From the NCBI GenBank assembly GCA_021521415.1, contig JAIQDT010001134.1, positions 496,001 through 560,000 of the forward strand: 64,000 nucleotides of DNA, given 5' to 3'. The position numbers and the translations under genes are program-made. Positions 47,265-58,600 of the stretch are shown here, piece by piece (position 1 is the stretch's first letter; each line of letters starts with the position of its first letter). The stretch is from Bidens hawaiensis (Eukaryota > Streptophyta > Magnoliopsida > Asterales > Asteraceae). The notes beneath the pieces were generated by a model, which saw only the letters and a program-made list of their open reading frames with translations, did not search any database and was not told where the DNA came from.

Positions 47265-48547
47265 TGTAACGTCCGTTAATTTCCGATAAAAGGTTTGACC
47301 TTGTAGTGCTGTGTGCTCCTTTCGGGCTTGACCCGTCTTTCTCCCGGGAGCTCCTTGCCACCCTCGTAAGCTTATCATACTTAAATTTTCTTACGAATTC
47401 AACTCTTAGTAAAATGGAGGGGCCAGAATGTATTATATTGTTATTATATTTTATAAAAAAAAATTTAACCCTAACCCAACCCTAGGTCCGATCGACGCAA
47501 CCCCCACCCCCCTTCTCTCTCGTTTTGCGTGCAAATCAGCCACCATCCAGCCTCCCGAGGTTCGTTCCAGGTCGGTATCATATTGTTTCAACTCTTTTTC
47601 ACCTTAATCATCCATATGGCACGTTTATTCGTCGAAATTCGGTTGTTTTTAGGCTTGTCGGAGGGCTGTCCAATTGAGTAGTTCCGGGGCTGTTTTGGCT
47701 AAGGTTTTTGCACCAACATCTTCTAGGTATTTATAGTATAACATACTTTAAAATCATGTCCATTGGTGTTAGTTTGATTGGTCAACTAGTTGTAGTTTGA
47801 AAGTGGATATTCGGTTGTCTAGAATAGCGAATTGTTGCGTTTAACGCGAGTATTGGAGTAATTAACGACCAATTCAGTTCGAGTGACCTTGGTTTGGGTT
47901 ACGGGCTGTTGAAAATCATTTTTATAAGTTTTGGGGCTGAATTGGTTGTCGGTTACTCAAATGGGTCGGTACAACGCGCAATTTCGTTTATTGAATAGTT
48001 GGTGCGTTGTACTTACGAGTTACCGACCCATTTGACTCGTGTAGCATCGTGTGGACTTGTTGGCTGTGAAATTATCATATTAGGTCCACATGGGGTTGAT
48101 TTGGATGTTAAGTGCTTAAACAAATCTTAAACGCACGTATTAGTATCACCTAGTGCTTCCGGGGTAATTTGGGAATTCTTTATTCCCGGGTGTACCTAAG
48201 GGTCGTTCTAGTAAATGTGAGGCCTCGGGGGCTGTTGTGATTTAGTTTGATGAGGTTGAGGGTTTAAGTAACTCGAACCATGTTAGAACGTCTAGTAGGA
48301 TAAACGAGTTCTTTCGATGTCGTTAGTAATGGTTGAATGTAAACCGGCAGGTGTTTGAGTTTGGGATTTCTTAGGGACTCTTTAGCTCGTGGTGAATTCG
48401 TGCCTTGTGTCAGGTGAATTCATGATGCCCCTTGTTACTCTTTTAAGTTTTGGGCTAGCATGCACACCTAAACGATTTTTCCCGATGAAACGTTTAAACT
48501 ATTTTATATAGGCTTGCTAGTATATAGTTGGCCTTGGATTGTTATAG

Positions 48548-48586
<39 letters not shown>

Positions 48587-49398
48587 TGTTGTATGGCCTA
48601 TATTTGGCTATGTTGTAGTCGTATCGACTACTGATGTTGCGTATGCCTACTTCGTGTTTGCATACGGATGGATGGTGATCTTGGCCGGGCCAAACTATAC
48701 GACTCAGGTTCTTAAATCCTGTGGCGGGCCCTGAAAAGCCCGTGAGGGGGGAGGCTCGTGTGGCATGATCATCATCGGATGTTACGTGTTTGGGTTGTAC
48801 GTATGCTCGACCCTGATGTTACTACTTGGATGAGATGTTACGTGTTTGGGTTGTACGTGTGCTCGATCCTGATGTTATTATTTGGATGGTATTTATAGGG
48901 ATATAAATATATGAATGTATATAGATGTCTAGGTACGAATACTTAGTGTTGATGATGGCCTAACTGTTCGTATCTCGTATTATATTTTAGACTCTTGGAA
49001 TGTTTTATAATCCCGTTTTTATATTTAAACCCTTGGAATGATTTATTTAAATGTCTATTATCAAAACTTAAACTCACTCAGCTCAAGCTGACTTTGTGTG
49101 TTTGTTAGTTTAAGTTTCAGGTTTAGAGGAGGATGCTTAACACTTGGACGTGCTCGAGACTACATGGACGGTTGAAGGCATAACTAGTCGGAGATTAATA
49201 CGCTAACTGTTTTCTTTTCATTTATTACTTTAAACATTTAAATCATGGTTTTGGGAACTTGGTTTTAATACTTGTGATTTTCCGCTGTTTATTACTCTGA
49301 AACGATTTTTAATAAGATGAAATTGTTTGACTTTCAATTTTTGAGAATTTTTGGATATGATAACCAACTGTAGGATTCCCGGGATTCGGGGTCTTACA
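47265..49398 (+). mobile_element. Solo LTR of the Gypsy-2 family
   Basis: 2,134 bp starting TGTAACGTCC and ending GGGTCTTACA. It is flanked by TSD TGAAG (47260-47264 and 49399-49403). It aligns in reverse to the Gypsy-2 LTR (32460-34397). No internal region is present, so it was left by LTR-LTR recombination. It contains a (TA)n tract at 48546-48583. Confidence 0.9.
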
Positions 49399-49403
49399 TG
49401 AAG

Positions 49404-50016
49404 TAAACACATTAGAATCGTTCACCCCAGATGTTGATTCAGTTATCGTGATTGAACCAACCATACCCTTATCATTTGTAGTTGACTTACCATACTGCAT
49501 ACATTTTTCCTTTTCTTCTTCCTTGGTAAGAGGAAGACTAGTATAGTTATTATTATATGGAGGAGGAACCATGTTGTACCCAAGATCCACACCCTTGTTC
49601 TCTTTCCATTTTAACTGTTTTTCAATCATTTACTCAACTACAACACTAGAGACATTAAATTTCTTAAAGTTGAATTCAGAATTTTCAAATTTATTAGTTA
49701 ATTTAGCTATCTCCAACTTGGATGCATCTAACTCGGCGGTTAGTTCAGAAATTTTCTTTTTAGCATCTAGGTGGTGACAACATTTTATGCTGAAATCGGA
49801 TTGATGTTTTGAGAAATCCTTTTGTTGTGCCTTTAGTTTTTCTTTTAAAGCATTTTCCAATTTCTTAAGGGTAGCATTTTCATATTTAATTCCCTCCATC
49901 TCTCTAAGCATATTACTATTGTGAATTTTATACAGTCCTACCTTATCAATACATGATTGGGAGCATAATACAGGACTTACCTCGGATGATCTGGAAGATG
50001 TGAAAGCCATGAACAT
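49404..50016 (-). pseudogene. Copia-4 gag fragment
   Basis: The minus strand encodes the coiled-coil middle of a SIRE-type gag (NATLKKLENALKEKLKAQQK, ISELTAELDASKLEIAKL). After a stop at 49630 comes NMVPPPYNNNYTSLPLT, the same block as HEVPPPFNPNYTY in Copia-2. The N-terminal capsid part and all of pol are missing. The solo LTR cut the fragment. Confidence 0.8.
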
Positions 50017-50100
50017 ACCTCAGATGACTGACCCAATGAATCAGAAGTCCACTTGAACAAAATCCAAAGCGCAACTAAGTGAGCCCAATGCTTTCAAAAG

Positions 50101-50300
50101 CCCGAGAACCTTGAAACTTGACCGAGAACAAGCAAAACTAGCCGAGAACGTTGAAATTTAACCGAAACTTTGAACAATGGCCGAGAACTTTGATTATTAA
50201 CAGAGAACTCTGATACTTAACAGAGAACTCTGCTAATTAACAGAGAACTCTGATACTTAACAGAGAACTATGCTTATTGACCGAGAACTATCAAATTTTC
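50101..50300. repeat. 20-bp tandem array in the Copia-4 leader
   Basis: About ten units of ~20 bp, from CCGAGAAC-type to CAGAGAACTCTG-type. Three units (50201-50212, 50221-50232, 50241-50252) contain the perfect palindrome CAGAG-AA-CTCTG. It lies between PBS and gag. Confidence 0.88.
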
Positions 50301-50617
50301 CCTAGAACCCAATAAAATCAGCCGAAAACTATCAAGGCTCTTGATATGGAAATCTTTGAAGATTTAGTCAAATCCCGAGAATTAAGGAATGTTCTTGATT
50401 TGGTAAACTTAAAGATATAATCAAATCCCGAGAATAAAGAGATTTGAATTTAATTCAAAGATTGACCCAAATCTTTTCCAGAAAAACTTCAACAACCCGA
50501 AGAACACGAAGAACAGTCTATCTTCAAGATCCAGAATTCTTCAACCAAAACACGCACCCGTAAATCACCGGTAGAATCCTTGATATCACCAATAACCGAG
50601 CCTAGAAAAGGTCTATA
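50301..50617. other. Copia-4 leader next to the PBS
   Basis: AT-rich leader with repeated AAATCCCGAGAAT words (about 50371 and 50425), continuing the theme of the 20-bp array. No gene. Confidence 0.55.
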
Positions 50618-50632
50618 GGCTCTGGTACCAAT

Positions 50633-50984
50633 TGTAAGTCCCGTGTCGGAGGATCTTGCAATGTGATACCAAATGCACGATGAAATACGGAAAATAACGT
50701 GTTGATTCAATACGTGAAAGATAATAGCAATAAGAACACACAAGAAAGGCTTCAAAACACACGTATATTATACGTCGGGTGCTTAAGCCCTTAACAACTT
50801 ACGCAATATCTACAAATGACCCACCAAGAACCATTAATATATGTTCTATATATATCCTACCAACTAGGCCCAAACCAACTAAAAGCCCACCGAGATCAAC
50901 AGATCCCGGTTTACAAACAAAAGCTCAAACTATACAAAACTAAGCCCAAAATTACAAGCATAAACCACAAAATACGATCCAACA
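50633..50984 (-). repeat. Copia-4 5' LTR
   Basis: About 352 bp, TGTAAGTCCC...GATCCAACA on the plus strand. On its left is a PBS-like TTGGTACCAGAGCC (minus strand, 50632-50619), one base off the usual tRNA-Met match. The other LTR is gone. Confidence 0.75.
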
Positions 50985-51969
50985 TGGTCTGTGATGGCCA
51001 TGGGTGAATAACGTGGTCTATGATGACCATGGGGCTATTGTGGGTGAAAGGGGGGGGGGCACAATAGTAACAAACTAAAGTTGAGTATGGCCTATGAGCC
51101 AAGTTCTGTGCAACTAAACAAACTAACTTGATTATGACATGAATATTAAGAAAATAATGTGATTATGTGTATTGTGGGCGGATGAGGAGCCACAGTGTTT
51201 GGTGATACGTGATAAATACTATATATGTATGTGTGTATATACATGCTATGTAAATAGGCATAGGAAATACTATGTGTAGAAAATACTAATTATTGTGCGT
51301 ACACTTTGTAATGTTTGAGTTTACATAGAATCATTGTGGGCGAAAGGGGGGCCACAGTGGTTGATGATACGAGGAACCGTTATGGGCGGAAGGGGGGCCA
51401 CAGTGGTTGATTTTATGTGGAACCGTTGTGGGCGGAAGGGGGGCCACAGTGGTTGATTAAACAGCGAATTTGGAAACACGTAGTACGAACAAACAGTCAC
51501 GATTTTATCAAAATTTCAAATTTATGTTATAAACTTACATACCTGCATATGTACACATAGAGACAAAACTGTACACATATACAAATGTAAATACATTTGT
51601 ATTTACGCGCTTACATGCAATTATGACCGTGTGGTAGGCAAAACTAATTTCGTTAAAATTTATGAAACCCGCCAACTATTCATAGTTGACCATTTTTAAA
51701 CATGCTTTTCAGGTAATCAGAAAGGTGGAATAGATTGCTTATGTGTTTCGTGTTTGGATTGTGAACGATGTTGTGAGTATTTGAGTTAGAAGTAAAGTAG
51801 TTAAAGAGCTAGTTTGGATTGTATCACCTAGTCTATAAAAGATGTTAGAACAATGTAATATATTGTAAATTAGTTAGTAATGTTTCTTTATAAACAATGT
51901 ATTTGATACCAGTTGTATCTGTTACATTTCCGTTTTACGCTTCCGCAAATCGCTCAACGGGGTGTGACA
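50985..51969 (+). repeat. Gypsy-1 right LTR, resumed part
   Basis: It matches 38635-39625 through to the terminal GGGGTGTGACA. The GTGGGCGGAAGGGGGGCCACAG word is expanded to three adjacent copies here. TSD TTTAC follows. Confidence 0.9.
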
Positions 51970-52400
51970 TTTACAATGACCATGAATCTCTGCAGTACAG
52001 ATTTCAATCTTTCACCTTCCTTGAATTTGGATCTATCCAGCTGTTGCTTTAGTCTATCCTTTTTAATGTCTCTGAGTTCTGTATTGCCCTCAAACATGTC
52101 AATAACTGCATCATACATATCCTTTGCAGTTTTATGATGATTGACAGTTATCAGTATTTCCCATGATAGACCTAGTTTCAACATAGACAGCGTCTTGTCA
52201 TCCCTTTTCTTCATTTTCAGATCTATAGTAGCACTGTTGTTAGCAGCAGCAGAAGGAACATATTGTCCTTTTGTGATAGAAGTCCAGAGCTTAGGGTCGT
52301 TGTAGTTCACAGGAGCTTCAAAAGGCACCTTCTATTTAATGAAGTTATCTTGTCCAAGAAGTCTTGGAATCTTGTTCGTAGAAACTTTCTGGTCTTCCAT
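51970..52400 (-). pseudogene. gag: Copia-1 gag N-terminal part
   Basis: ATG 52400 begins MEDQKVSTNKIPRLL. A TAG follows near 52335, then the capsid region (VPFEAPVNYNDPKLWTSITK, KMKKRDDKTLSMLKLGLS, DMYDAVIDMFEGNTELRDIK). It is cut at 51970 by Gypsy-1 and resumes at 36035. Confidence 0.88.
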
Positions 52401-52492
52401 TTCAACAGATCTGACCTTTGAAGCAGTCTAACACAGTAAGGCTTCAAACTTTATCACAAACCTTCAGTCCTGTGGCCTTCAGCGAGCTTCCA

Positions 52493-52506
52493 GAGCTCTG
52501 ATACCA
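52493..52506 (-). other. Copia-1 primer-binding site
   Basis: The minus strand reads TGGTATCAGAGCTC, two bases from the 5' LTR, matching initiator tRNA-Met. Confidence 0.94.
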
Positions 52507-52508
52507 CT

Positions 52509-53523
52509 TGCCAGGACCGAGAATCTGGTGCAAACCTTAATAAGGTTGACAACACACAGACTCAATAACCCAAAGGCCTACTGAATATCCCGGCGAAATC
52601 AGGATATCTAATGGATGGGAGTGAAGGCGTGATATAATAACAAACGAAACAATAAATAATAATCAGTAAAGAAACATTCAAAGACAAAGATTCACTATAT
52701 TTAATACATCATTCAATGAAACAGTGAAAAGAATGTCTAGGGTTTCGTAAAACGGCAGCGGATGTACGAGGAGACAAAATGAATATTCGAATGTTTCTTG
52801 TATTCCGTGCGTCGCTCAGAAACCTAGGATCCTATTTATAGAACCTGACATTCCTTCTAGAATCCCTAATTATTACATAATGATTGACAAAATCAAATAC
52901 AAGTGTAAGTGTCTTCGAGCATGATTTGTATCTTGCTCGAGCACACTTCAGTATGCAGGGTATGCTCGATGAGTGTCTTCGAGCATACTTTACTTAGAAT
53001 ATTTTACAGTGAAAATATTCTCTTCTAGCAAGCTTCATTCCTCTTGACCAATCCTTGCTTTCCTCGAACTAGTCCATCGAGCAAGCTCATTCTTCTTGAT
53101 GTCTTCAATCTTGTCTTAGACTTATTCAGCAATCTTTAGCATGCTCGGATGTAAATCTTGCTCGGGATATTGAACCATGCTCGAAGTCCATGCTTGGAGC
53201 ATATGACATCTTCTTATTGTATCCATGCTCGTCACCATGTGCTCGGACATCCTGTGCTCGTAACACTTGGTTAAAACTTGAATGATCAAGTTGTTTGCTC
53301 GATTGGTAATCCATACTCGATAGAAGAACACTCTTGCTCGTTGATGTGTAGCTTGCTCGAAGCTTTAACACTTAGAAGAATCAACCACAAATGGTTTTGA
53401 AGACCCTGCTCGAAGTAGTAAAACCATGCTCGATAGTCTAAGCTTGCTCGAAGTCCATACTTAGCCATTTCTTGAGGAGGTTGAGAAGATTCCAATCTTC
53501 CTTATCAAAAATCCAAGCCAACA
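52509..53523 (-). repeat. Copia-1 5' LTR
   Basis: 1,015 bp, matching 339-1343 with many substitutions and small indels. TATA box at 52841-52832 on the minus strand and TGCTCGA-type words at 52916-53450. TSD CCTTT follows at 53524-53528. Confidence 0.94.
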
Positions 53524-53528
53524 CCTTT

Positions 53529-53888
53529 TATGACGTATCTCGAGAAGCGTGGTAAAGTCTATATTAACTCCTTATCATCGTTTCACCCTCGTTAATCCAT
53601 TCGATAAAGTAAGTAATTCACATCCCTTTTTTTACCGTTTTATATTTTGGGGGCGTTATGCGTTCACATTTCAAACACTTTATTTCACACTACAATTCCA
53701 TTATTTGCGTTATATGATCTTGCTTAATTAGTTATACGTGCAAATGTGATTATGTGCTTATTTTATGTTTTGATGGTTGGTATCTCATCCTCATTAGTAT
53801 GATCATACACCGTTAGAGTAGCTTGTTATCCATGTGATTTGAGTGAAAAGACAATTTTTATATTATTGTTATGCTAGTTGTAGTAGTT
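53529..53888. other. Flank between Copia-1 and Copia-3
   Basis: No ORF of note. Before the two insertions it was continuous with 62477 onward, which ends like a Gypsy LTR, so it is probably the interior of that old LTR. Confidence 0.45.
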
Positions 53889-53893
53889 CATAT

Positions 53894-54882
53894 TGTTGGG
53901 TTTCTATGGATAATTTATACCTAGTTAACCATTTAACTAGTCACAATTAAGGCGGAAGCGTGATATTTACAAACTAAACATATCTATCCATATATATATA
54001 TATATATATTACAAGATTATATGATATGTGTTCATGAACAACCTAGTTTATTCATGTCATAAGATTACCAATAATCTATATATTAGAAACCCGAGGCAAG
54101 GATCAAGTAATACGGAAAAACTAAACTATCAAAGCTTGTAAAACTTACATTCTTAAACCTTTAAGAGATGTAGTTGATGGTTGAAGAAGATGATGATGTT
54201 GATGCTAGACTTTCAAAGGAAAATCCTCAAACGGAATATACCCCGAGCCTCCAACACACACCGAGCTATGTTAGGGAGCTTGAACACCAAAAAACCGAGA
54301 CCCGAGCCTCTTCCTTTGTCTTGGCCGAAAACAAGAAGAAAGAAAAAGAGTTGTTTGGTTTTTGGTTACTTGAAAGTATATGATGATCTTTATCTTTATA
54401 TCATCATTCAATCACATCCAACATGGTGTTAGGTGTTTTGGTCAAGTAACCCATTACCAAACCATACCAAATCCATGACAAGATATTGACCAAAATCATG
54501 GGGTGTGGGGCCCACCCAAAACCGGCCCCAAATATATTTATATATATATATTTTTTTTTATTTATTTTATACTTTATAAAATATATAAACACCCCATCTT
54601 TTATAAACCATTTTATAAAAGAACACATAGTTAAATAATCATTCCAATAATAATTATTTGAATAAATAAATTAACCAATTAATTTATTTAACACTTTCAA
54701 GTAAGTATTCAGAAACCTGATTTTCTGAATGTATCGTGTTCTGTATTTGTCTCATAGATCTTATCTTAACAAATACATAATTGGTGTGTGTCTAACTCGT
54801 TATTGGGTATGACCCGACTTGGATCAAACACAACTAGCCACATTAACCTAATTATGTGTCTCGGGCATATGGTATTCCAACA
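53894..54882 (-). repeat. Copia-3 3' LTR
   Basis: 989 bp, TGTTGGG...TTCCAACA, with a (TA)n tract at about 53991-54008. It is nearly identical to 61467-62471. Confidence 0.96.
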
Positions 54883-54897
54883 ATCTCCCACTTGCAC
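54883..54897 (-). other. Copia-3 polypurine tract
   Basis: The minus strand reads GTGCAAGTGGGAGAT directly before the 3' LTR. Confidence 0.82.
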
Positions 54898-55663
54898 GTG
54901 ACTCATAAGAAGTTAATGCTAATGGTGAATACCGCCTAACAACAGGTCACCACCCCTAGTGTGTTTGACTAAGTGCCATTCAATAACATCATCCCCTTCA
55001 AGTCCATACTTGATATGATATAGGTAAGTCTTATCATTATATCCCTTTGTTGCTAGATGTCCTGTTAAATCGAAGAGACACAGAGTGATCATTCTCTCAA
55101 TGATTTAACTTAACAGGCCTTAGACATCTAAACTCTCAACACATAAGAGGAACAAATTCCATCTTGACCGCATACATCCTCGTTGACATCTCATATGATA
55201 TCTGAGCTCTTTCTTACACGTCATCGTGTTACTGAAATAACAAAGAAGAGAGTCAAGATATCAGACTTGATGAAAAAACAGATCCGATATGCATCTCAGG
55301 TCAAAGGACACAATGATACTCGCCTTTACTCAAGGATTACTTATGATCAGTTGCACTAACTCCATGCAGTGATCCTTGAGAGCGGATCATGTCCAATATT
55401 TGTATCCTACAAATATCTATGAACCTTGGTGGCAAACCTATGCCCTATATTCATCACATGAATATCAACCAATCCGGGTTCATAATAGTCTTACCTTCAT
55501 ACTTGTTCCCACAAGTATGATCGACTACGGACGTTTAGAACAACATAAGTCATTCATGGATTAAACATGCAAATATAGAACATAACTCATTGAATAATTA
55601 AAACATAATTAATTTTCATGAGATACCCATTACATTCGTTCTTATACAAACACTAAATACAGA
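54898..55663. other. Copia-3 3' untranslated spacer
   Basis: Non-coding between the polyprotein stop and the polypurine tract. I see no ORF or repeat cluster. Confidence 0.65.
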
Positions 55664-58600
55664 TTAAATCCACTCACTAGAATACCGAAGTCCTAATGCA
55701 CAAACATGACCCTCATGCTTTGGCCTATCGAGGAGCTTCGTGAGTGGGTCCGCAATATTTTGATCGGTATGAACTTTATGAATACATATCTTTCTCTTTT
55801 CAACTTCATCCCTTATGTAGTTGAATCTGCGCTCAATGTGCCTCGTTTTCTGATGAGCACGAGGCTCCTTGATCTGTGCAATAGCACCTTCATTGTCACA
55901 GAATATTTCTAGGGGCTCCTGAATGGTAGAGATAATCCCTAGATCCATGATGAACTTTTTCATCCATGCAGCCTCTTGGGCTGCCATTGAAGCGGCGATG
56001 TACTCAGATTCTGTAGTGGATAACGCGACAACATCCTGCTTCGAACTCTTCCAAGAGACAGCGCCTCCATTCAAAATGAAGACATATCCCGACTGTGACC
56101 GAGAATCATCTCGGTCAGTTTGGAAACTCGCATCCACGTAACCCTTTACGACGAGTTCTTCCTCACCAGACCCATATATTAAAAACATATCCTTAGTCCT
56201 TCTAAGGTATTTTAATATATTCTTGACAGCCATCCAATGACTGTCACCTGGGTTGTGCTGGTATCTACTCGTTATGCTTAAAGCATACGAGACGTCCGGT
56301 CTAGTGCACATCATTGCATACATAATAGATCCTATTGCCGAAGCATAAGGAACATGCTTCATCCTATCCTGCTCTTCCTTAGAGCTAGGACTTTGGGATG
56401 AGCTTAACACGGTTCCTCTAGGAATAGGTACCAAACCTTTCTTAGAGTTTTCCATCCTGAACCTTTTCAGGATTTTATCAATGTATGCACTTTGATTGAG
56501 TCCGATCAATTTCCTTTGTCTATCCCTATAGACCTTTATTCCCAAGATATATGTCGCTTCTCCAAGATCCTTAATTGAGAAACGACTACTTAACCACGCT
56601 TTAACGTTTTCCATACTTGGTATATCATTTCCAAATAAAAGTATATCATCGACATACAAAATAAGGAACATGACTATACTCCCACTAGCCCATTTATACA
56701 CACACGCCTCATCACCGTTTTGGACGAAACCAAACGCTTTGATTTCTTCATTAAAACGATGATTCCACATCCGTGATGCTTGTTTCAACCCGTAGATTGA
56801 TTTCCTTAACTTACATACTTTGTCAGGATTAGATGGATCGACAAAACCTTCAGGCTGAACCATATGGACATCTTCCTCAAGATATCCATTAAGAAAAGCG
56901 GTCTTGACATCCATCTGCCATATCTCATAATCAAAATGAGCTGCAATGGCAAATAATATCCTGATCGACTTAAGCATCGCGACCGGCGAGAAGGTTTCAT
57001 CATAATCAATCCCTTGAGTTTGTGTGAAACCTTTTGCTACAAGTCGTGCTTTGTAAGTATCTAGATTTCCATGCATATCGGTCTTCTTCTTGAAGACCCA
57101 CTTACATCCAACCAGTTTGGAGTTAAGTGGACGATCAACCAATTCCCAAACTTGGTTATCGTGCATGGATTGCATCTCGGCGCTCATGGCTTCAAGCCAC
57201 TTGTCACAATCAGGTTGTGACATAGCATCTTTGTAGGAGATCGGTTCATCCGAATCGACCAAGTAGCAATCATCCACGAGAAATCCATATTTCTTGGGAG
57301 GTCGACTAATCCTACTAGATCTGCGAGCAACGTGTGTATGATCAACCATTTGATCACCTTCAACATCCTCGTGTTGAAAACTAGTATCGACCAACTGTGT
57401 ATCATCCAGTGATTCTTGAACCTCTTCAAGTTCCACTCTCTTTTCACTAGGTCCTTCCATAAGGAACTTAGTTTCTAAGAAGTATCCTTTGCGTGAAACA
57501 AACACCTTTTGTTCACTAGGATCATAGAATATATATCCTATATCATCCTTTGGGTATCCTATGAAGATACACCTGATGGATCGAGCCTCAAGCTTATTTG
57601 GGGTGTCACGTTTAACATAAACTATGCATCCCCATACCCTTAAATATGAAAAGGATGGAACCTTTCCATGCCACACTTCATAGGGTATTCGATCCACCTT
57701 TTTGGTCGGGGCCATATTCAAAATACGAGCCGCTGTAAGTAGCGCATATCCCCAAAATGATGGTGGTAGTGAGCTTCTTGCCATCATTGATCGAACCATG
57801 TCCAACAGTGTTCGATTCCTCCTCTCGGATACTCCGTTATGTTGAGGAGTACCAGGAGGAGTGAGCTGTGAAATAATTCCACAATCTCTAAGATGACTTT
57901 GAAAAGCATCACTTAGGTATTCGCCTCCTCTATCGGAGCGGAGTACCTTGATTGTTCGGTCGAGCTGATTTTGTACTTCATTTTGAAATTCCTTGAACAT
58001 TTCAAAGGCTTCATGTTTGTGTTTCATTAGATACACATACCCATATCGACTAAAATCGTCGGTAAAGGTAATGAAGTACCTTTCACTATTCCTACTAGTG
58101 GGCTTGAGAGGTCCGCATACATCCGTATGTATGATACCTAACAAGTCCTTAGCCCTTTCATTTGTACCTTTAAAAGGTTCTTTGGTCATCTTGCCTTGAA
58201 TACAAGATTCACACTCATCAAACGAACCTAACTCATTTGTTTTCAAAAGACCATTCTTTTGGAGAGTATTTACACGATTCTTGTTTATGTGTCCAAGACG
58301 ACAATGCCAAATGTAGGAATCACTCAAATCCTTTTTGAGTCTTTTAGTGGAAGTTTGATATAATGAGCTATTTAAGGTATTGTCATGAACCAATTCATAA
58401 ATACCGTTGTTTGGTACAGCTTTAAAATAAAAGATACCATTAGATGATACATGCATTTCTGATTTTACAAATTTAAAGTCAAAGTTACATTGTCTAAGAA
58501 GATGCACAGAAATAATGTTCCTAGTCAAACTAGGAGCATACAAAACATTTCTCAAAACAACTTCCAAACCACTTGGAAGTGATAAAGTGAAGTCTCCTCT

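Larger units (their letters stand above)
36041..51969 (+). mobile_element. Gypsy-1: large-LTR Ty3/Gypsy element, pol-less relic, with nested insertions
   Basis: Inserted in Copia-1 gag with TSD TTTAC (36036-36040 and 51970-51974). The left LTR is 3,585 bp (36041-39625) and the right LTR starts at 44335. The internal 4.7 kb has a PBS (TGGTATCAGAGCT, 39631), decayed gag and protease relics, and the polypurine tract GGGGACGAAATTTC...GGGGAGAA. That tract is typical of the Tekay/Del chromovirus group. I see no RT, RNase H or integrase. Its right LTR is broken by a Copia-4 fragment and a solo LTR. Confidence 0.92.
339..53523 (-). mobile_element. Copia-1: outer SIRE-like Ty1/Copia retrotransposon, split by nested insertions
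   Basis: The outermost element reads right to left. Its two ~1-kb LTRs begin and end TG...CA and are flanked by the 5-bp direct repeat CCTTT (334-338 and 53524-53528). In transcription order it has: 5' LTR 52509-53523, PBS, gag N-terminus 51970-52400, [Gypsy-1], middle gag 34398-36035, [Gypsy-2/X/Copia-2 block], gag C-terminus and pol 13449-8878, a motif-rich spacer, an accessory ORF 5848-1569, polypurine tract, and 3' LTR 339-1343. Gag-PR-INT-RT-RH order with a long extra ORF after pol is the SIRE/Maximus plan. All genes carry stops or frameshifts. The LTRs differ at many positions and by indels, so this is the oldest complete insertion seen here. Confidence 0.93.

Noticed and set aside
54174..54383. 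A 69-residue ORF repeated exactly at 61757-61966
   Set aside because: It lies in the Copia-3 LTR and is present twice only because LTRs are duplicated. It has no domain and Glu/Lys-rich composition from a purine-rich tract. No evidence that it is a gene.
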